64,000 nucleotides of DNA, taken from Aquabacter sp965279295 (GTDB lineage: Bacteria; Pseudomonadota; Alphaproteobacteria; Rhizobiales; Xanthobacteraceae). The position numbers and the translations under genes were made by a program. Positions 45,821 to 54,542 of the stretch are shown here, piece after piece. Under the pieces are notes generated by a model. The model searched no databases and was not told where the DNA came from. It saw nothing but the letters and a program-made list of their open reading frames with translations. Location: NCBI GenBank assembly GCA_965279295.1, contig CBDIHQ010000018.1, one strand, 5' to 3'. Numbering within the stretch: position 1 is the stretch's first letter; each line of letters starts with the position of its first letter.

Positions 45821-46897
45821 ATGGTAAAGGTCGCAGGCAAGACAGGCACGGCACCATTCGGCGACGGCGCCCGCCCGCAGGTGTTCCGCCTCGACGAGGC
45901 CGGCATCACCTTCGCGGATGCCCAGACGCCGGAAGACATCGCCGAAGAGTTCGAGGCCGGCGTGCCGGTTGCGGCCTCCGCCGTGGCGGCGCCACGCACG
46001 CGTTTCGGCCTCGGCACCCTGTTCTGGTCCGCGCTGGGCGGTCTTGTCAGCCTCGGCATCGGCCTTGCGGTCTCCAAGCTGGTGGAGGATTTGTTCGCGC
46101 GTGCCGAATGGCTCGGATATCTCGGGCTGTGCCTGGCCGGGTTGCTGGCGGTGGCGGCGTTTTCCATTGCCGGGCGGGAGATTCTCGCCCTCACCCGCCT
46201 CTCCAGCCTTGATGCGACGCGCGACCGCGCCATGGCGGCTCTGGCGTCCGACGACCGGCCGGAGGCGGAAATCGTCACCCGCGAGCTTCTCCACCTCACC
46301 AAATCCACGCCCACCCTGGCGCGCGCCCGCACCGAGCTGTCCTCGCATCTTGGGGCGATCATCGATGGTGCCGACCTCGTGCGCCTCACCGAGCGTACGC
46401 TCATGGCGCCGCTGGATGCGCGCGCCCGCCAGATGGTCTCGGACGCCGCAAAGCGGGTTTCGGTGGTGACGGCGGTATCGCCGCGCGCGATCGTCGATCT
46501 TTTGTTCGTGCTTTTCACCGCGCTGTCGCTGATGCGGCGTCTGTCCCAGCTTTACGGCGGCCGGCCGGGGGCGCTCGGCACGGTGCGGCTGATCCGTCAT
46601 GTGGTGAGCCACCTCGCCGTCACCGGCGGAATGGCGGCGGGGGACAGCATCGTCCAGCAATTGGTGGGGCACGGCATCGCCGCGCGCCTCTCGGCCAGGC
46701 TCGGCGAAGGGGTGGTGAACGGTCTACTCACCGCCCGATTCGGGCTCGCCACCATTGCGGTAACACGGCCCATGCCCTTCGCCGCCCTGCCCGCCCCCCG
46801 GCTTGGCGATGTCGCCTCCGGGCTGCTGCGCAAGGCGGAGGAAGAGGCCGGCGTTCAGCCGGGAAGCAAGCGCGCCGGCAAGCTGCTGGGGGAATAG
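45821..46897 (+). CDS. YcjF-like (TIGR01620/DUF697) membrane protein
   Basis: 358-aa inner-membrane protein. Two helices in the first half (TLFWSALGGLVSLGIGLAVS; WLGYLGLCLAGLLAVAAFSI) are followed by a DUF697 C-terminal region (SPRAIVDLLFVLFTALSLMRRLSQLYGG). Partner of the upstream YcjX-like GTPase/ATPase. Its last 43 nt overlap the end of a convergent gene, so the 3' ends of the two transcripts are antisense. Confidence 0.9.
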   Translation: MVKVAGKTGTAPFGDGARPQVFRLDEAGITFADAQTPEDIAEEFEAGVPVAASAVAAPRTRFGLGTLFWSALGGLVSLGIGLAVSKLVEDLFARAEWLGYLGLCLAGLLAVAAFSIAGREILALTRLSSLDATRDRAMAALASDDRPEAEIVTRELLHLTKSTPTLARARTELSSHLGAIIDGADLVRLTERTLMAPLDARARQMVSDAAKRVSVVTAVSPRAIVDLLFVLFTALSLMRRLSQLYGGRPGALGTVRLIRHVVSHLAVTGGMAAGDSIVQQLVGHGIAARLSARLGEGVVNGLLTARFGLATIAVTRPMPFAALPAPRLGDVASGLLRKAEEEAGVQPGSKRAGKLLGE

Positions 46898-47430
46898 AGC
46901 GCCGGGCTGTTGCGCCACAAGGTCTGGCCCAGCGGCCATGCCAGCATAGGGCAAAGCAGCAGCAGAAGGCCGATCATCGCCCATTGCCCGTTCACCGCCG
47001 CCTTGCCGAACAACCAGAGCAGACAGCCGACCGTCACTGCACCCACCAGTCCCGTCAGCCGCCAGCGCCAGGTCGGCAGGCCCGCCTCGAAACGCACCGT
47101 CCGCGGCAGCGCGGCGTGAAATGCCCGCACGAAGGCCGCGTAGGCGGCGCCGTTATCCTCGAAGCTCGTCACCGACTTGCGCGACATGGAGCCGACCTTC
47201 AGGTGTTCCCCGGCTTTGCCGCGCACCTGCATGTAATAATGCGCCGCACCGAGCTGGCCGAGGCTAAAGGTCAGGCGCACCGACACCACGTCCGCGAGGG
47301 CAAGCGATCCGGCGCGCGTGCCCATGATCCAGTCCAGCATCCCGTCGTGCAGGTGAAATCGCGTGCCCGGCCCAATCAGCCGCGTCTTAGCGGAATAGAC
47401 GAGCCCATTGGGACCGTCGGTATCGCTCAT
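46855..47430 (-). CDS. Hypothetical membrane protein, 191 aa
   Basis: Not assigned to a family. The N-terminal soluble half (about 1-115) has a PH-like look (SVRLTFSLGQLGAAHYYMQV). Two helices follow near the C-terminus (TGLVGAVTVGCLLWLFGKAA; WAMIGLLLLLCPMLAWPLGQ). The ATG at 47430 is used, with an ATG at 47439 as alternative. The stop lies 43 nt inside the convergent YcjF-like gene. Confidence 0.7.
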   Translation of the reverse strand: MSDTDGPNGLVYSAKTRLIGPGTRFHLHDGMLDWIMGTRAGSLALADVVSVRLTFSLGQLGAAHYYMQVRGKAGEHLKVGSMSRKSVTSFEDNGAAYAAFVRAFHAALPRTVRFEAGLPTWRWRLTGLVGAVTVGCLLWLFGKAAVNGQWAMIGLLLLLCPMLAWPLGQTLWRNSPALYSPSSLPARLLPG

Positions 47431-47459
47431 GTCTGGCATCCAGTGACCCGAGGCTGTGG

Positions 47460-47924
47460 TTAAGGGGATGGCGGCGCGAAGGCGCAATATTCCGGCTTCA
47501 AGTCAATCAGCGGGGTGCCGTCCAGGCAGTCGAGCCCGCGCACCGACACAACCAATCCCTCCACCCCCACCAAATCGACCACAGAGGAGGCGATGGGGTT
47601 GGGCCGCACCGGCGAGCGGATAGAGAAGGTACCTCGCGTGCCCTCCCGCTTCGGGCTTTGCAGCACCAGATCGCGCCGCGCCCGGTCCATCCAATAGAGC
47701 ACCTGAAGGCGGGCAAGGGCCGACACGTCCTGCAACGCCGCGGCCCAGCGTGGATCGATCTCCAGCCGGCACACCGGCCCATCGGCGGCGCCGCGCCGGG
47801 GGCAATCCTGCCGCCGCGTCCAGGGCGTACGGATGCGGCCGATGAAATAGAGCCCGGCGTCGAACGCTTCGGGGAGGATGACGCCCACCTCTCCAGGCCG
47901 GATATCGCTGGTTTCCGCACTCAT
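47460..47924 (-). CDS. trmO: tRNA (N6-threonylcarbamoyladenosine(37)-N6)-methyltransferase TrmO/TsaA
   Basis: 154-aa TsaA-like beta-barrel enzyme that methylates t6A37 of tRNA-Thr. It shows GRIRTPWTRRQDCPRRG, LQVLYWMDRARRDLVLQSP and the family core RGTFSIRSPVRPNPIASSVV, ending CLDGTPLIDLKPE. The ATG at 47924 has GGGAGAG 8 nt upstream. It is a single minus-strand gene divergent from mazG. Confidence 0.9.
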   Translation of the reverse strand: MSAETSDIRPGEVGVILPEAFDAGLYFIGRIRTPWTRRQDCPRRGAADGPVCRLEIDPRWAAALQDVSALARLQVLYWMDRARRDLVLQSPKREGTRGTFSIRSPVRPNPIASSVVDLVGVEGLVVSVRGLDCLDGTPLIDLKPEYCAFAPPSP

Positions 47925-47996
47925 GCTTTGCACTCTCCCTCGCCCGCATCATAGAGGAAAGAGTGGCATCGCCCACGCCGCACGACGGAGTTCCCC

Positions 47997-48827
47997 ATGC
48001 AGCCATCCCGTGACATCGCGCGCCTCCTCGAAATCATGGCCGCGCTGCGCACCCCCGGCACCGGCTGTCCCTGGGACCTGGAGCAGGATTTCAGCACCAT
48101 CGCGCCCTACACCATTGAGGAATCCTATGAGGTGGCCGACGCCATCGCACGCGATGACATGGACGATCTCACAGACGAACTGGGCGACCTGCTGCTCCAG
48201 GTGGCGTTCCATGCGCAGATGGGTCAGGAGGCCGGCAAGTTCGATTTCGGCGATGTGGTGCAGGCCATCACCTCGAAGCTCGTGCGTCGACACCCCCACG
48301 TCTTTGGCGACACGCGAGACTTGGCGCCGGAGGCGGTGAAGGCTTTGTGGGGACAGATCAAGGCGCAGGAAAAGGCCGAGCGGGCGACGCGCCGCGCGCA
48401 GGCCGGCCTCCCCGCGGAAGGCACCGGGCGGACGCTGGACGGCGTGCCTGTCACCATGCCGGCGCTGACCCGAGCGCTGAAGCTTCAGGAGAAAGCTGGA
48501 AAAGTCGGCTTCGACTGGCGCGATGCCCGGCAGGTGCTCGCCAAAATCCGAGAGGAGACGGAGGAGGTGGGCGAAGCCCTCGATGCGGGCGGGACCGACG
48601 CCATCAAGGACGAGGTCGGCGATCTGCTGTTCGCGGTGGTCAATCTGGCGCGCCATGCCGGCGTTGACCCGGAAGCGGCACTGCGGGGCACAAACGAAAA
48701 GTTCACCCGGCGCTTCGGCCATGTGGAAGATCGGCTCGAAGCCGCAGGCCGCCACCCCGCCCAGGCAAGCCTGGACGAGATGGAAGCCCTGTGGACCGAG
48801 GCGAAACTGCTTGAACGTAAGGCCTGA
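47997..48827 (+). CDS. mazG: Nucleoside triphosphate pyrophosphohydrolase MazG
   Basis: 276-aa house-cleaning NTPase hydrolysing (d)NTPs to NMPs. It has two MazG domains: the first with GCPWDLEQDFSTIAPYTIEE and DELGDLLLQVAFHAQM, the second with FDWRDARQVLAKIREETEEV and DEVGDLLFAVVNLARH, each carrying the metal-binding ExxE/ExxD sets. Length is normal. It overlaps nothing and ends 3 bp before the convergent SIMPL gene. Confidence 0.94.
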   Translation: MQPSRDIARLLEIMAALRTPGTGCPWDLEQDFSTIAPYTIEESYEVADAIARDDMDDLTDELGDLLLQVAFHAQMGQEAGKFDFGDVVQAITSKLVRRHPHVFGDTRDLAPEAVKALWGQIKAQEKAERATRRAQAGLPAEGTGRTLDGVPVTMPALTRALKLQEKAGKVGFDWRDARQVLAKIREETEEVGEALDAGGTDAIKDEVGDLLFAVVNLARHAGVDPEAALRGTNEKFTRRFGHVEDRLEAAGRHPAQASLDEMEALWTEAKLLERKA

Positions 48828-48830
48828 GCC

Positions 48831-49568
48831 TCAGAGCGGCTCGATGTCGTAGACCAGCGTAACCTGGGACTGAGCGCTGATCTCGCCGGCTTCCACCGGC
48901 ACGGCGCGGGCGTCCGCCTTCATCATCATCATCGGCGGCGCAGGGAAGGCCACACCGCCGCGCTCGCCAGGCGCGATGCGGCGCAGGCGCAGCAGGCGAA
49001 CGCCGGCGGCTTCGGCGAGGGTCTTGGCCTGCGCGATGCCATCCTGAAGGGCCGCGATGCGGGCCTTTTCCTCCAGCACGCGCGGCTCGGCGACCCCGAA
49101 ATGCAGACCCCCGGCCTGATTGGCGCCAGCCTGGACCATGCGATCCAGCAGCGTGCCGAGGCGGGTCAGATCGCGCACCTTCACCGTCACGGTGTTGCGC
49201 ACCTCATAGCCGACCACGCGTGGCGGCTCCCGGTTGTTCTGGGTGGGTTGCGAATATTGCGGCTGGATGGAGAAGCCGGACGTAGCAATGTCCTTCTGCT
49301 CGATCCCGGCATCACGCACGGCGGCGATCAGGTCCGACATGGACTTGGAATTGGCCGCCAACGCCTCCTCGGCGGTCTTGGCGGAGGCGACGACGCCGGT
49401 GGAGAAGGTCGCCATGTCAGGCACGGCACTCACCTGCCCTTCCCCGACAACGCTCAGTGTCGCACGCGCGACCTCCTGCGCCCGCGCCGGCCCGAGGGCA
49501 GCGCATGCGAACGCGAGGGACATCAGGCACACGACAATGGTCCGCTGACGCGGCCTTTGGGCAATCAT
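48831..49568 (-). CDS. SIMPL-domain (DUF541) periplasmic protein
   Basis: 245-aa secreted protein. The signal peptide (residues 1-29, ending GPARAQ) precedes the SIMPL domain: SVVGEGQVSAVPDMATFSTGVV, GIEQKDIATSGFSIQPQY and YEVRNTVTVKVRDLTRLGTL. E. coli YggE is the best known member, linked to oxidative-stress tolerance. An unusual MMMMK run lies in the C-terminal third. The ATG at 49568 has GGAG 7 nt upstream. Confidence 0.9.
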   Translation of the reverse strand: MIAQRPRQRTIVVCLMSLAFACAALGPARAQEVARATLSVVGEGQVSAVPDMATFSTGVVASAKTAEEALAANSKSMSDLIAAVRDAGIEQKDIATSGFSIQPQYSQPTQNNREPPRVVGYEVRNTVTVKVRDLTRLGTLLDRMVQAGANQAGGLHFGVAEPRVLEEKARIAALQDGIAQAKTLAEAAGVRLLRLRRIAPGERGGVAFPAPPMMMMKADARAVPVEAGEISAQSQVTLVYDIEPL

Positions 49569-49718
49569 GGAGTTCTCCGCTCGGACAAAATGCGCGCACA
49601 CACCATCCCGCGAACGCGGCGCCAATGGGGCGCTTTGACGACGCCCGGTTGTTCCCCGCCTCCAGAATTGCTAGAGCGCCATTGGTGCACTCGCGCACAG
49701 CGCGCGTCGTTCCCGGTG

Positions 49719-49794
49719 GGGCCTGTAGCTCAATGGTTAGAGCCGGCCGCTCATAACGGTCTGGTTGTAGGTTCAAGTCCTACCGGGCCCACCA
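49719..49794 (+). tRNA. tRNA-Ile2 (anticodon CAT, lysidine-modified)
   Basis: 76 nt including CCA. Acceptor GGGCCTG pairs with CGGGCCC, the T-arm is GTAGG-TTCAAGT-CCTAC and the anticodon loop is CTCATAA. The loop and discriminator A73 resemble E. coli ileX, so C34 should be changed to lysidine to read AUA; elongator Met is the alternative. A T6SS locus begins less than 200 bp downstream. Confidence 0.88.
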
Positions 49795-49979
49795 ATTTTT
49801 TCAATGAGTTAGCGCGAATTTACGGTCTGCATCCAGGCCAATGCGCGGTGCTGCGAGCGGGCGAGCCGGCCAGATAGCCGCGTAATGCCGAGCTGAAGAT
49901 GAGCCTTTTAGTGCGGTGGTGAAACACCTAAGATCGCGTAGGTCCGCTTGGACAACACAATAAAATCGGGGCGAACGCT

Positions 49980-50660
49980 ATGGCCGACGTAGAATTCATT
50001 CGTAAGAATCTATTGGTTATCGACCAGCCTCTGTGGAATCCCGCCCAGCAATTGAAGCGATCCGACAATACGGTCATGGTTGAATTTGTCGACGTGACCA
50101 GAGAATTTGAAGTCGTCAAACGCACGAAGCAGAGAAATGCGGTGGCCCGCTTTCTTGTTTCAAAGGCCAAGAAATCATTCTGGGATACACCTGCCACCGT
50201 TTATCGGGTGACTGCGGCGGCGCCTGGGAGCAGGACCGCCTTTCCAGCCTATATATGCCCCTATACCGACAATGCGGTTCACAGCCTGATGCTCGGACAG
50301 GCGGCGCAGATCATGTTTACCGGCGAAATGGACGGCTGCACGTTCGGCGTTGGGATACCAAATCGCGAGGGCGGCGTGCGCGTTGCCCACGCGAATGCGC
50401 AACTGAAAGCCACCGGCCGGAATTTCACCGCCAATTACGAGCCGCAGAGAGAAGAGCAAAATCGCATGCTGACGATGGCTCGCGCCGACGCGCACACCGT
50501 CCAGCCGGCGGCTTACAGAGACCATGAGCGGGACGGCACCGAGCGCACCGCCGTGATCGTCGGCCTGCGCACCAAATCCACCTGGGATTTTTACTACCAG
50601 AGGACACAGTCGGACGGTTCCGCCCTGCGCAACCTGATGGAACTGGTCAAGATCAACTGA
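49980..50660 (+). CDS. Unknown protein at T6SS border with CNF1/CheD-like Cys-His motif
   Basis: 226-aa soluble protein with no signal peptide. A central block reads GEMDGCTFGVGI followed by GGVRVAHANA; Cys120 and His137 are spaced 17 apart, recalling the catalytic Cys-His pair of the CNF1/BLF1/CheD glutamine-deamidase fold (CNF1 Cys866/His881). The match is by eye and could be chance. It stands between tRNA-Ile2 and tssJ (convergent), so a T6SS cargo or an accessory role is plausible. The ATG at 49980 follows GGGGCGAA. Confidence 0.7.
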   Translation: MADVEFIRKNLLVIDQPLWNPAQQLKRSDNTVMVEFVDVTREFEVVKRTKQRNAVARFLVSKAKKSFWDTPATVYRVTAAAPGSRTAFPAYICPYTDNAVHSLMLGQAAQIMFTGEMDGCTFGVGIPNREGGVRVAHANAQLKATGRNFTANYEPQREEQNRMLTMARADAHTVQPAAYRDHERDGTERTAVIVGLRTKSTWDFYYQRTQSDGSALRNLMELVKIN

Positions 50661-50684
50661 GCGGCGCGGGGCAGTCCCGAAGAC

Positions 50685-51242
50685 CTACAGGATAGGCTTC
50701 GGATCGAAAGGTTTGTCGCCGACCAGCACCTGAATAAGGGTGAGCTGCGTGGTCGATAGATTGATCTGCACGTTGTTCACCATCGCAGTTTCCAGGGGCA
50801 GGATGGCCCGCCACTGCGCGGCATCGATCGAGCGGAAAAACGCCGCCGCCGCGATGAAGGCCGTATCGAGCGGCAGATCGATCCTGATGGGAAGATTCGC
50901 GCCGGGCGGCACGATGACCTCGCGCTTGGTGACCAGGCTGGTGCCGAGCGCCGTTGCGTCATCGGTGAACAGGGATTGGAAATCCGCCTGCTGCCACATC
51001 TGGTCGTTGCGCAGGCCGTAGACGCGCACCATGACGGGCGAGGCCTGCCCGGTGGGCGACGGATTGATGCTGAGGTCGGATAGGATTCGCACGCCTGCGA
51101 TCGTCACCTTGAGCGCGCTGAAGTTCGAGCAGGCGGAAAGCGCCCAGAGGCCGGCACCGCCAACGAGCAGGCTTCGGCCGCCCCGACGCAGGAAGTCTCG
51201 CCGCGAGGCCAAGGTCCGGGCTTTATCCATGCGAATTGGCAT
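50685..51242 (-). CDS. tssJ: T6SS outer-membrane lipoprotein TssJ with Tat-type signal
   Basis: Lipoprotein of the T6SS membrane complex that binds TssM in the periplasm, 185 aa. The signal has a twin-arginine motif SRRDFL (residues 13-18) and lipobox LSAC with Cys38 as the lipidated residue. The mature part has the transthyretin-like fold of TssJ (SPVMVRVYGLRNDQMWQQADF; lower part VNNVQINLSTTQLTLIQV). The ATG at 51242 follows GAGG. It is the only minus-strand gene in this half of the T6SS locus. Confidence 0.88.
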   Translation of the reverse strand: MPIRMDKARTLASRRDFLRRGGRSLLVGGAGLWALSACSNFSALKVTIAGVRILSDLSINPSPTGQASPVMVRVYGLRNDQMWQQADFQSLFTDDATALGTSLVTKREVIVPPGANLPIRIDLPLDTAFIAAAAFFRSIDAAQWRAILPLETAMVNNVQINLSTTQLTLIQVLVGDKPFDPKPIL

Positions 51243-51498
51243 CCCCCGCGACCTCAACTCCCAAGGCCACCTCACCACCAACCTACCTCCGGGCGCATCC
51301 CGACAGGCCGTTCTCCAGGCAAGTCTTATCAGATTGCCGGCACCGCGAGGCCACCTCGTTATAAAGATGCTTAAAACCGCTTGCGGTGGCGGCGCTTAAG
51401 GGCTTTGAAGGCGAGGCACGAACCTGTTTGAAAGCAGGACTGCGTGCGCGCGGCGACGTCATTGCATCCGACGTAGCGGGCAACTGGGGCGGAAACAC

Positions 51499-54138
51499 AT
51501 GGCATCGGTCGACCTTAAGTCCCTCATGTCCCGGCTCGATGAGGTCTGCCGCAGCAGCCTTGAGAGCGCAGCCGGCTTCGCCCTGATGCGGACCCATTAC
51601 AATGTCGAGCTTGAGCATTGGCTCGCCAAGCTGGTCGGCGACAGCACCAACGACATCGCGCTCATCCTCGGCCACTACGGCTTGGAGATCGGCCGGGTGC
51701 AGCTCGACATCAACCGCAGCCTCGACCGCCTACGCGCCGGAAACAGCCGGCCGCCGGGCCTTTCGCCCGACATCATCGAGACCGCCAAGGAAGCTTGGCT
51801 GCTGTGCTCGATCGAGACGGGCCTGAACCAGGTGCGCTCCGGCCATGTGCTGTGGGCCTTGCTGGCGGACGATTCCCTGAAATTACGGCTCAACGATATG
51901 TCGGCCGAATTTCGCAGTCTTTCAGCGGATGCCCTGCGCAAGGACTTTGCCGCAATCACCTCGACATCGTCCGAGCAGAAAACCGGCTCCCTGCCGGACG
52001 CGGGAAGCCCCGGCGGCGACGTGCCGGGCGCCCCCGGCCAGACCCAGGGCCAGGACGCGCTCACCCGCTTCACGGTGGACCTGACCGCGCAGGCAAAGGC
52101 CGGCAAGATCGATCCGGTGCTTGGCCGGGACGAGGAAATCCGCCAGATCGTCGACATCCTGATCCGGCGCCGCCAGAACAACCCGATCCTCACCGGCGAG
52201 GCGGGCGTAGGAAAGACCGCTGCGGTGGAGGGTTTTGCCCTGCGCATCGTCGCCGGCGACGTGCCGCCGGCCTTGCGCAATGTGCAATTGCGCTCACTCG
52301 ACCTCGGCCTGCTCCAGGCCGGCGCCAGCATGAAGGGCGAGTTCGAGGGGCGCCTGCGTTCGGTGATCGATGCGGTGAAGGCCTCACCCATCCCGATCAT
52401 CCTGTTCATCGACGAGGCCCACACGCTGGTCGGAGCGGGCAGCGGCGGGGCGGGCGGTGATTCTGCGAACCTGCTGAAGCCGGCTCTCGCGCGTGGCGAA
52501 CTGCGGACCATCGCAGCCACCACCTGGGCAGAATACAAGAAATATTTCGAGAAGGATGCCGCCCTCACCCGCCGCTTCCAGGTGGTGAAGATCGAGGAGC
52601 CCTCCGAGCCGATCGCCATCGCCATGCTGCGCAGCCTGGTTCCGGTGCTGGAAAAATATCACAAGGTGCGCATCTTGGATGAGGCGGTGAGCGAGGCTGT
52701 GCGGCTCTCCGCGCGCTTCATCCCCGCGCGCCAGCTTCCCGACAAGGCGGTCTCGCTGCTCGACACCGCCTGCTCGCGGGTGGCGGTGAGCCAGACCACC
52801 ATTCCCTCGGCCATCGATGACCGCGACCGGCGGCTGGTCATCCTCGAAGCGGAATTGGACCTGCTGCGCCGTGAGACCACGGTGGGCGCGGACCACGCCA
52901 AGCGCATCGCCAAACTGGAAGCGGAATGCATCCAGCTGCGCGAGGAGCACGACGCGCTGACCACCCGCTGGGAAGAAGAAAAGGCCCTGGTGGAGCGCCT
53001 TGCCGGCCTGCGCGACCAGCTCGAAGCCAAGGAGCCCCCGCCCGACGGCGAGGCGCTGGTGCAGGACTTCCGCGACATCAGCACCAGCCTTACAACCCTT
53101 CAGGGCGAGACCCCGCTGGTGTTCCCGCTGGTGGGCGCCGAGGCCGTCGCCCAAGTGGTACAGAACTGGACCGGAATCCCCACCGGCCGCATGCGCACGG
53201 ACGAGATCCGCAGCATCCTCACCCTCCAGGACACCATGGAGAAGCGGATCGTCGGCCAGTCCCACGCCATCGCCGCCGTGGCCCAGGCCATGCGGACATC
53301 GCGCGCCGGGCTGACCGATCCGCGCAAGCCGCTCGGTGTGTTTCTGATGGTCGGCCCCTCGGGCGTTGGAAAAACCGAGACCGCGCTGACGCTGGCCGAC
53401 CTGCTCTATGGCGGCGAGCACAACCTCACCACCATCAACATGTCCGAGTTCAAGGAAGAGCATAAGGTCAGCCTGCTCATGGGCAGTCCTCCCGGCTACG
53501 TGGGCTATGGCGAGGGCGGCATCCTCACCGAGGCGGTGCGCCGCAAGCCGTATTCCGTGGTCCTGCTGGACGAGATGGAAAAGGCCCACCAGGGCGTGCA
53601 GGACGTGTTCTTCCAGGTGTTCGACAAGGGGCAGATGAAGGACGGCGAAGGCCGCGACATCGACTTCAAGAACACGGTCATCATCATGACATCCAACGCC
53701 GCCTCGGACCTCATCGTGAAGCTGTGCGCCGATCCCGAGACCGCGCCCGACCCGAGCGTGCTCGCCGACGCCCTGCGGCCCGAGCTGCAAAAATATTACA
53801 AGGCCGCCTTCCTTGGGCGCGTCACCCTCGTGCCGTATCTGCCGCTCTCGGACGAAATGATCCGCAAGATCGTGGTGCTGCAACTTGAGCGCATCCGCCA
53901 GCGGGTCGCGAACGCCTATGAGGCGACGTTCGAATACGATCCGCAACTGGTGGAAACCATCGCGGCGCGGTGCACGGAAAGCTCCTCCGGCGCGCGCAAT
54001 ATCGAGAACATTCTCTCGCGCACCCTGCTGCCGGAGCTTTCCGTTCGCGTCCTGGAATCCTTGGCGGAAGGCACCACCATCACACGCACTGCCGTCGGCA
54101 TCGGCGAGGACGGGCAATTCACCTATATTGTCGCCTGA
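51499..54138 (+). CDS. tssH: T6SS sheath-recycling ATPase ClpV (TssH)
   Basis: 879-aa AAA+ disaggregase dissolving contracted TssBC sheaths. It has a Clp N domain (residues 1-150), D1 with Walker A GEAGVGKT and Walker B ILFIDEAHTLVG, a coiled-coil insertion (about 430-530), and D2 with GPSGVGKTE, VVLLDEMEKAH and NTVIIMTSNAAS. The ClpV-specific N-domain and T6SS setting separate it from ClpB. It is divergent from tssJ across 256 bp. Confidence 0.96.
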   Translation: MASVDLKSLMSRLDEVCRSSLESAAGFALMRTHYNVELEHWLAKLVGDSTNDIALILGHYGLEIGRVQLDINRSLDRLRAGNSRPPGLSPDIIETAKEAWLLCSIETGLNQVRSGHVLWALLADDSLKLRLNDMSAEFRSLSADALRKDFAAITSTSSEQKTGSLPDAGSPGGDVPGAPGQTQGQDALTRFTVDLTAQAKAGKIDPVLGRDEEIRQIVDILIRRRQNNPILTGEAGVGKTAAVEGFALRIVAGDVPPALRNVQLRSLDLGLLQAGASMKGEFEGRLRSVIDAVKASPIPIILFIDEAHTLVGAGSGGAGGDSANLLKPALARGELRTIAATTWAEYKKYFEKDAALTRRFQVVKIEEPSEPIAIAMLRSLVPVLEKYHKVRILDEAVSEAVRLSARFIPARQLPDKAVSLLDTACSRVAVSQTTIPSAIDDRDRRLVILEAELDLLRRETTVGADHAKRIAKLEAECIQLREEHDALTTRWEEEKALVERLAGLRDQLEAKEPPPDGEALVQDFRDISTSLTTLQGETPLVFPLVGAEAVAQVVQNWTGIPTGRMRTDEIRSILTLQDTMEKRIVGQSHAIAAVAQAMRTSRAGLTDPRKPLGVFLMVGPSGVGKTETALTLADLLYGGEHNLTTINMSEFKEEHKVSLLMGSPPGYVGYGEGGILTEAVRRKPYSVVLLDEMEKAHQGVQDVFFQVFDKGQMKDGEGRDIDFKNTVIIMTSNAASDLIVKLCADPETAPDPSVLADALRPELQKYYKAAFLGRVTLVPYLPLSDEMIRKIVVLQLERIRQRVANAYEATFEYDPQLVETIAARCTESSSGARNIENILSRTLLPELSVRVLESLAEGTTITRTAVGIGEDGQFTYIVA

Positions 54139-54156
54139 CAGCTGGGAGACACCACG

Positions 54157-54540
54157 ATGCCCGCAGCGGCCCGAATGGGCGACAATGTGCTCCAGTCGGC
54201 ACCGCACTGCCATGCGCCGATGCATCCGGCCGCGCCGGTGCCGACCCCGGTGCCGCACCCGGCGATGCCGCTCGCCATCATGAAGGGGTGCCCGACCGTG
54301 CTGATCGGCAATATGCCGGCGGCGCGCATGACGGACACCACCGCGCCCTGCATGCTCGCCGGCTGCGTGCCCGGTGGGCCAGGCATGATCTTGAAAGGCT
54401 CCGCCACGGTGCTCATCGGCAGCATGCCGGCCGCGCGCGTGGGGGATAGCACGCTGCATGCGGCCTGTGTCGCGCCCCTGCCGAGCCCGAGCGGGTCGAT
54501 CCTCCCGCCCGGCTGCCCCACCGTGATGATCGGCGGATAG
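54157..54540 (+). CDS. T6SS PAAR-domain spike-tip protein
   Basis: 127-aa PAAR protein that sharpens the VgrG spike. The repeat units PAARMGD, PAARMTD and PAARVGD are present, with Cys/His residues positioned for metal binding (HCHAPMHP, GCPTVLIGNMPAARM). It has no C-terminal effector extension. It begins 18 bp after clpV and ends 2 bp before the methyltransferase, implying one transcript and possible loading of a partner protein. Confidence 0.9.
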   Translation: MPAAARMGDNVLQSAPHCHAPMHPAAPVPTPVPHPAMPLAIMKGCPTVLIGNMPAARMTDTTAPCMLAGCVPGGPGMILKGSATVLIGSMPAARVGDSTLHAACVAPLPSPSGSILPPGCPTVMIGG

Positions 54541-54542
54541 GC

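Noticed and set aside
45044..46672. A 542-codon minus-strand frame opposite the ycjX/ycjF-like genes
   Set aside because: Shadow frame covering two real plus-strand genes; composition is atypical and there is no ribosome site or known motif.
49719..49794. Initiator or elongator tRNA-Met
   Set aside because: The anticodon is CAT, but the CTCATAA loop and GGGCCTG acceptor with A73 resemble tRNA-Ile2. Initiator features (unpaired C1-A72, GGG/CCC anticodon stem) are absent.
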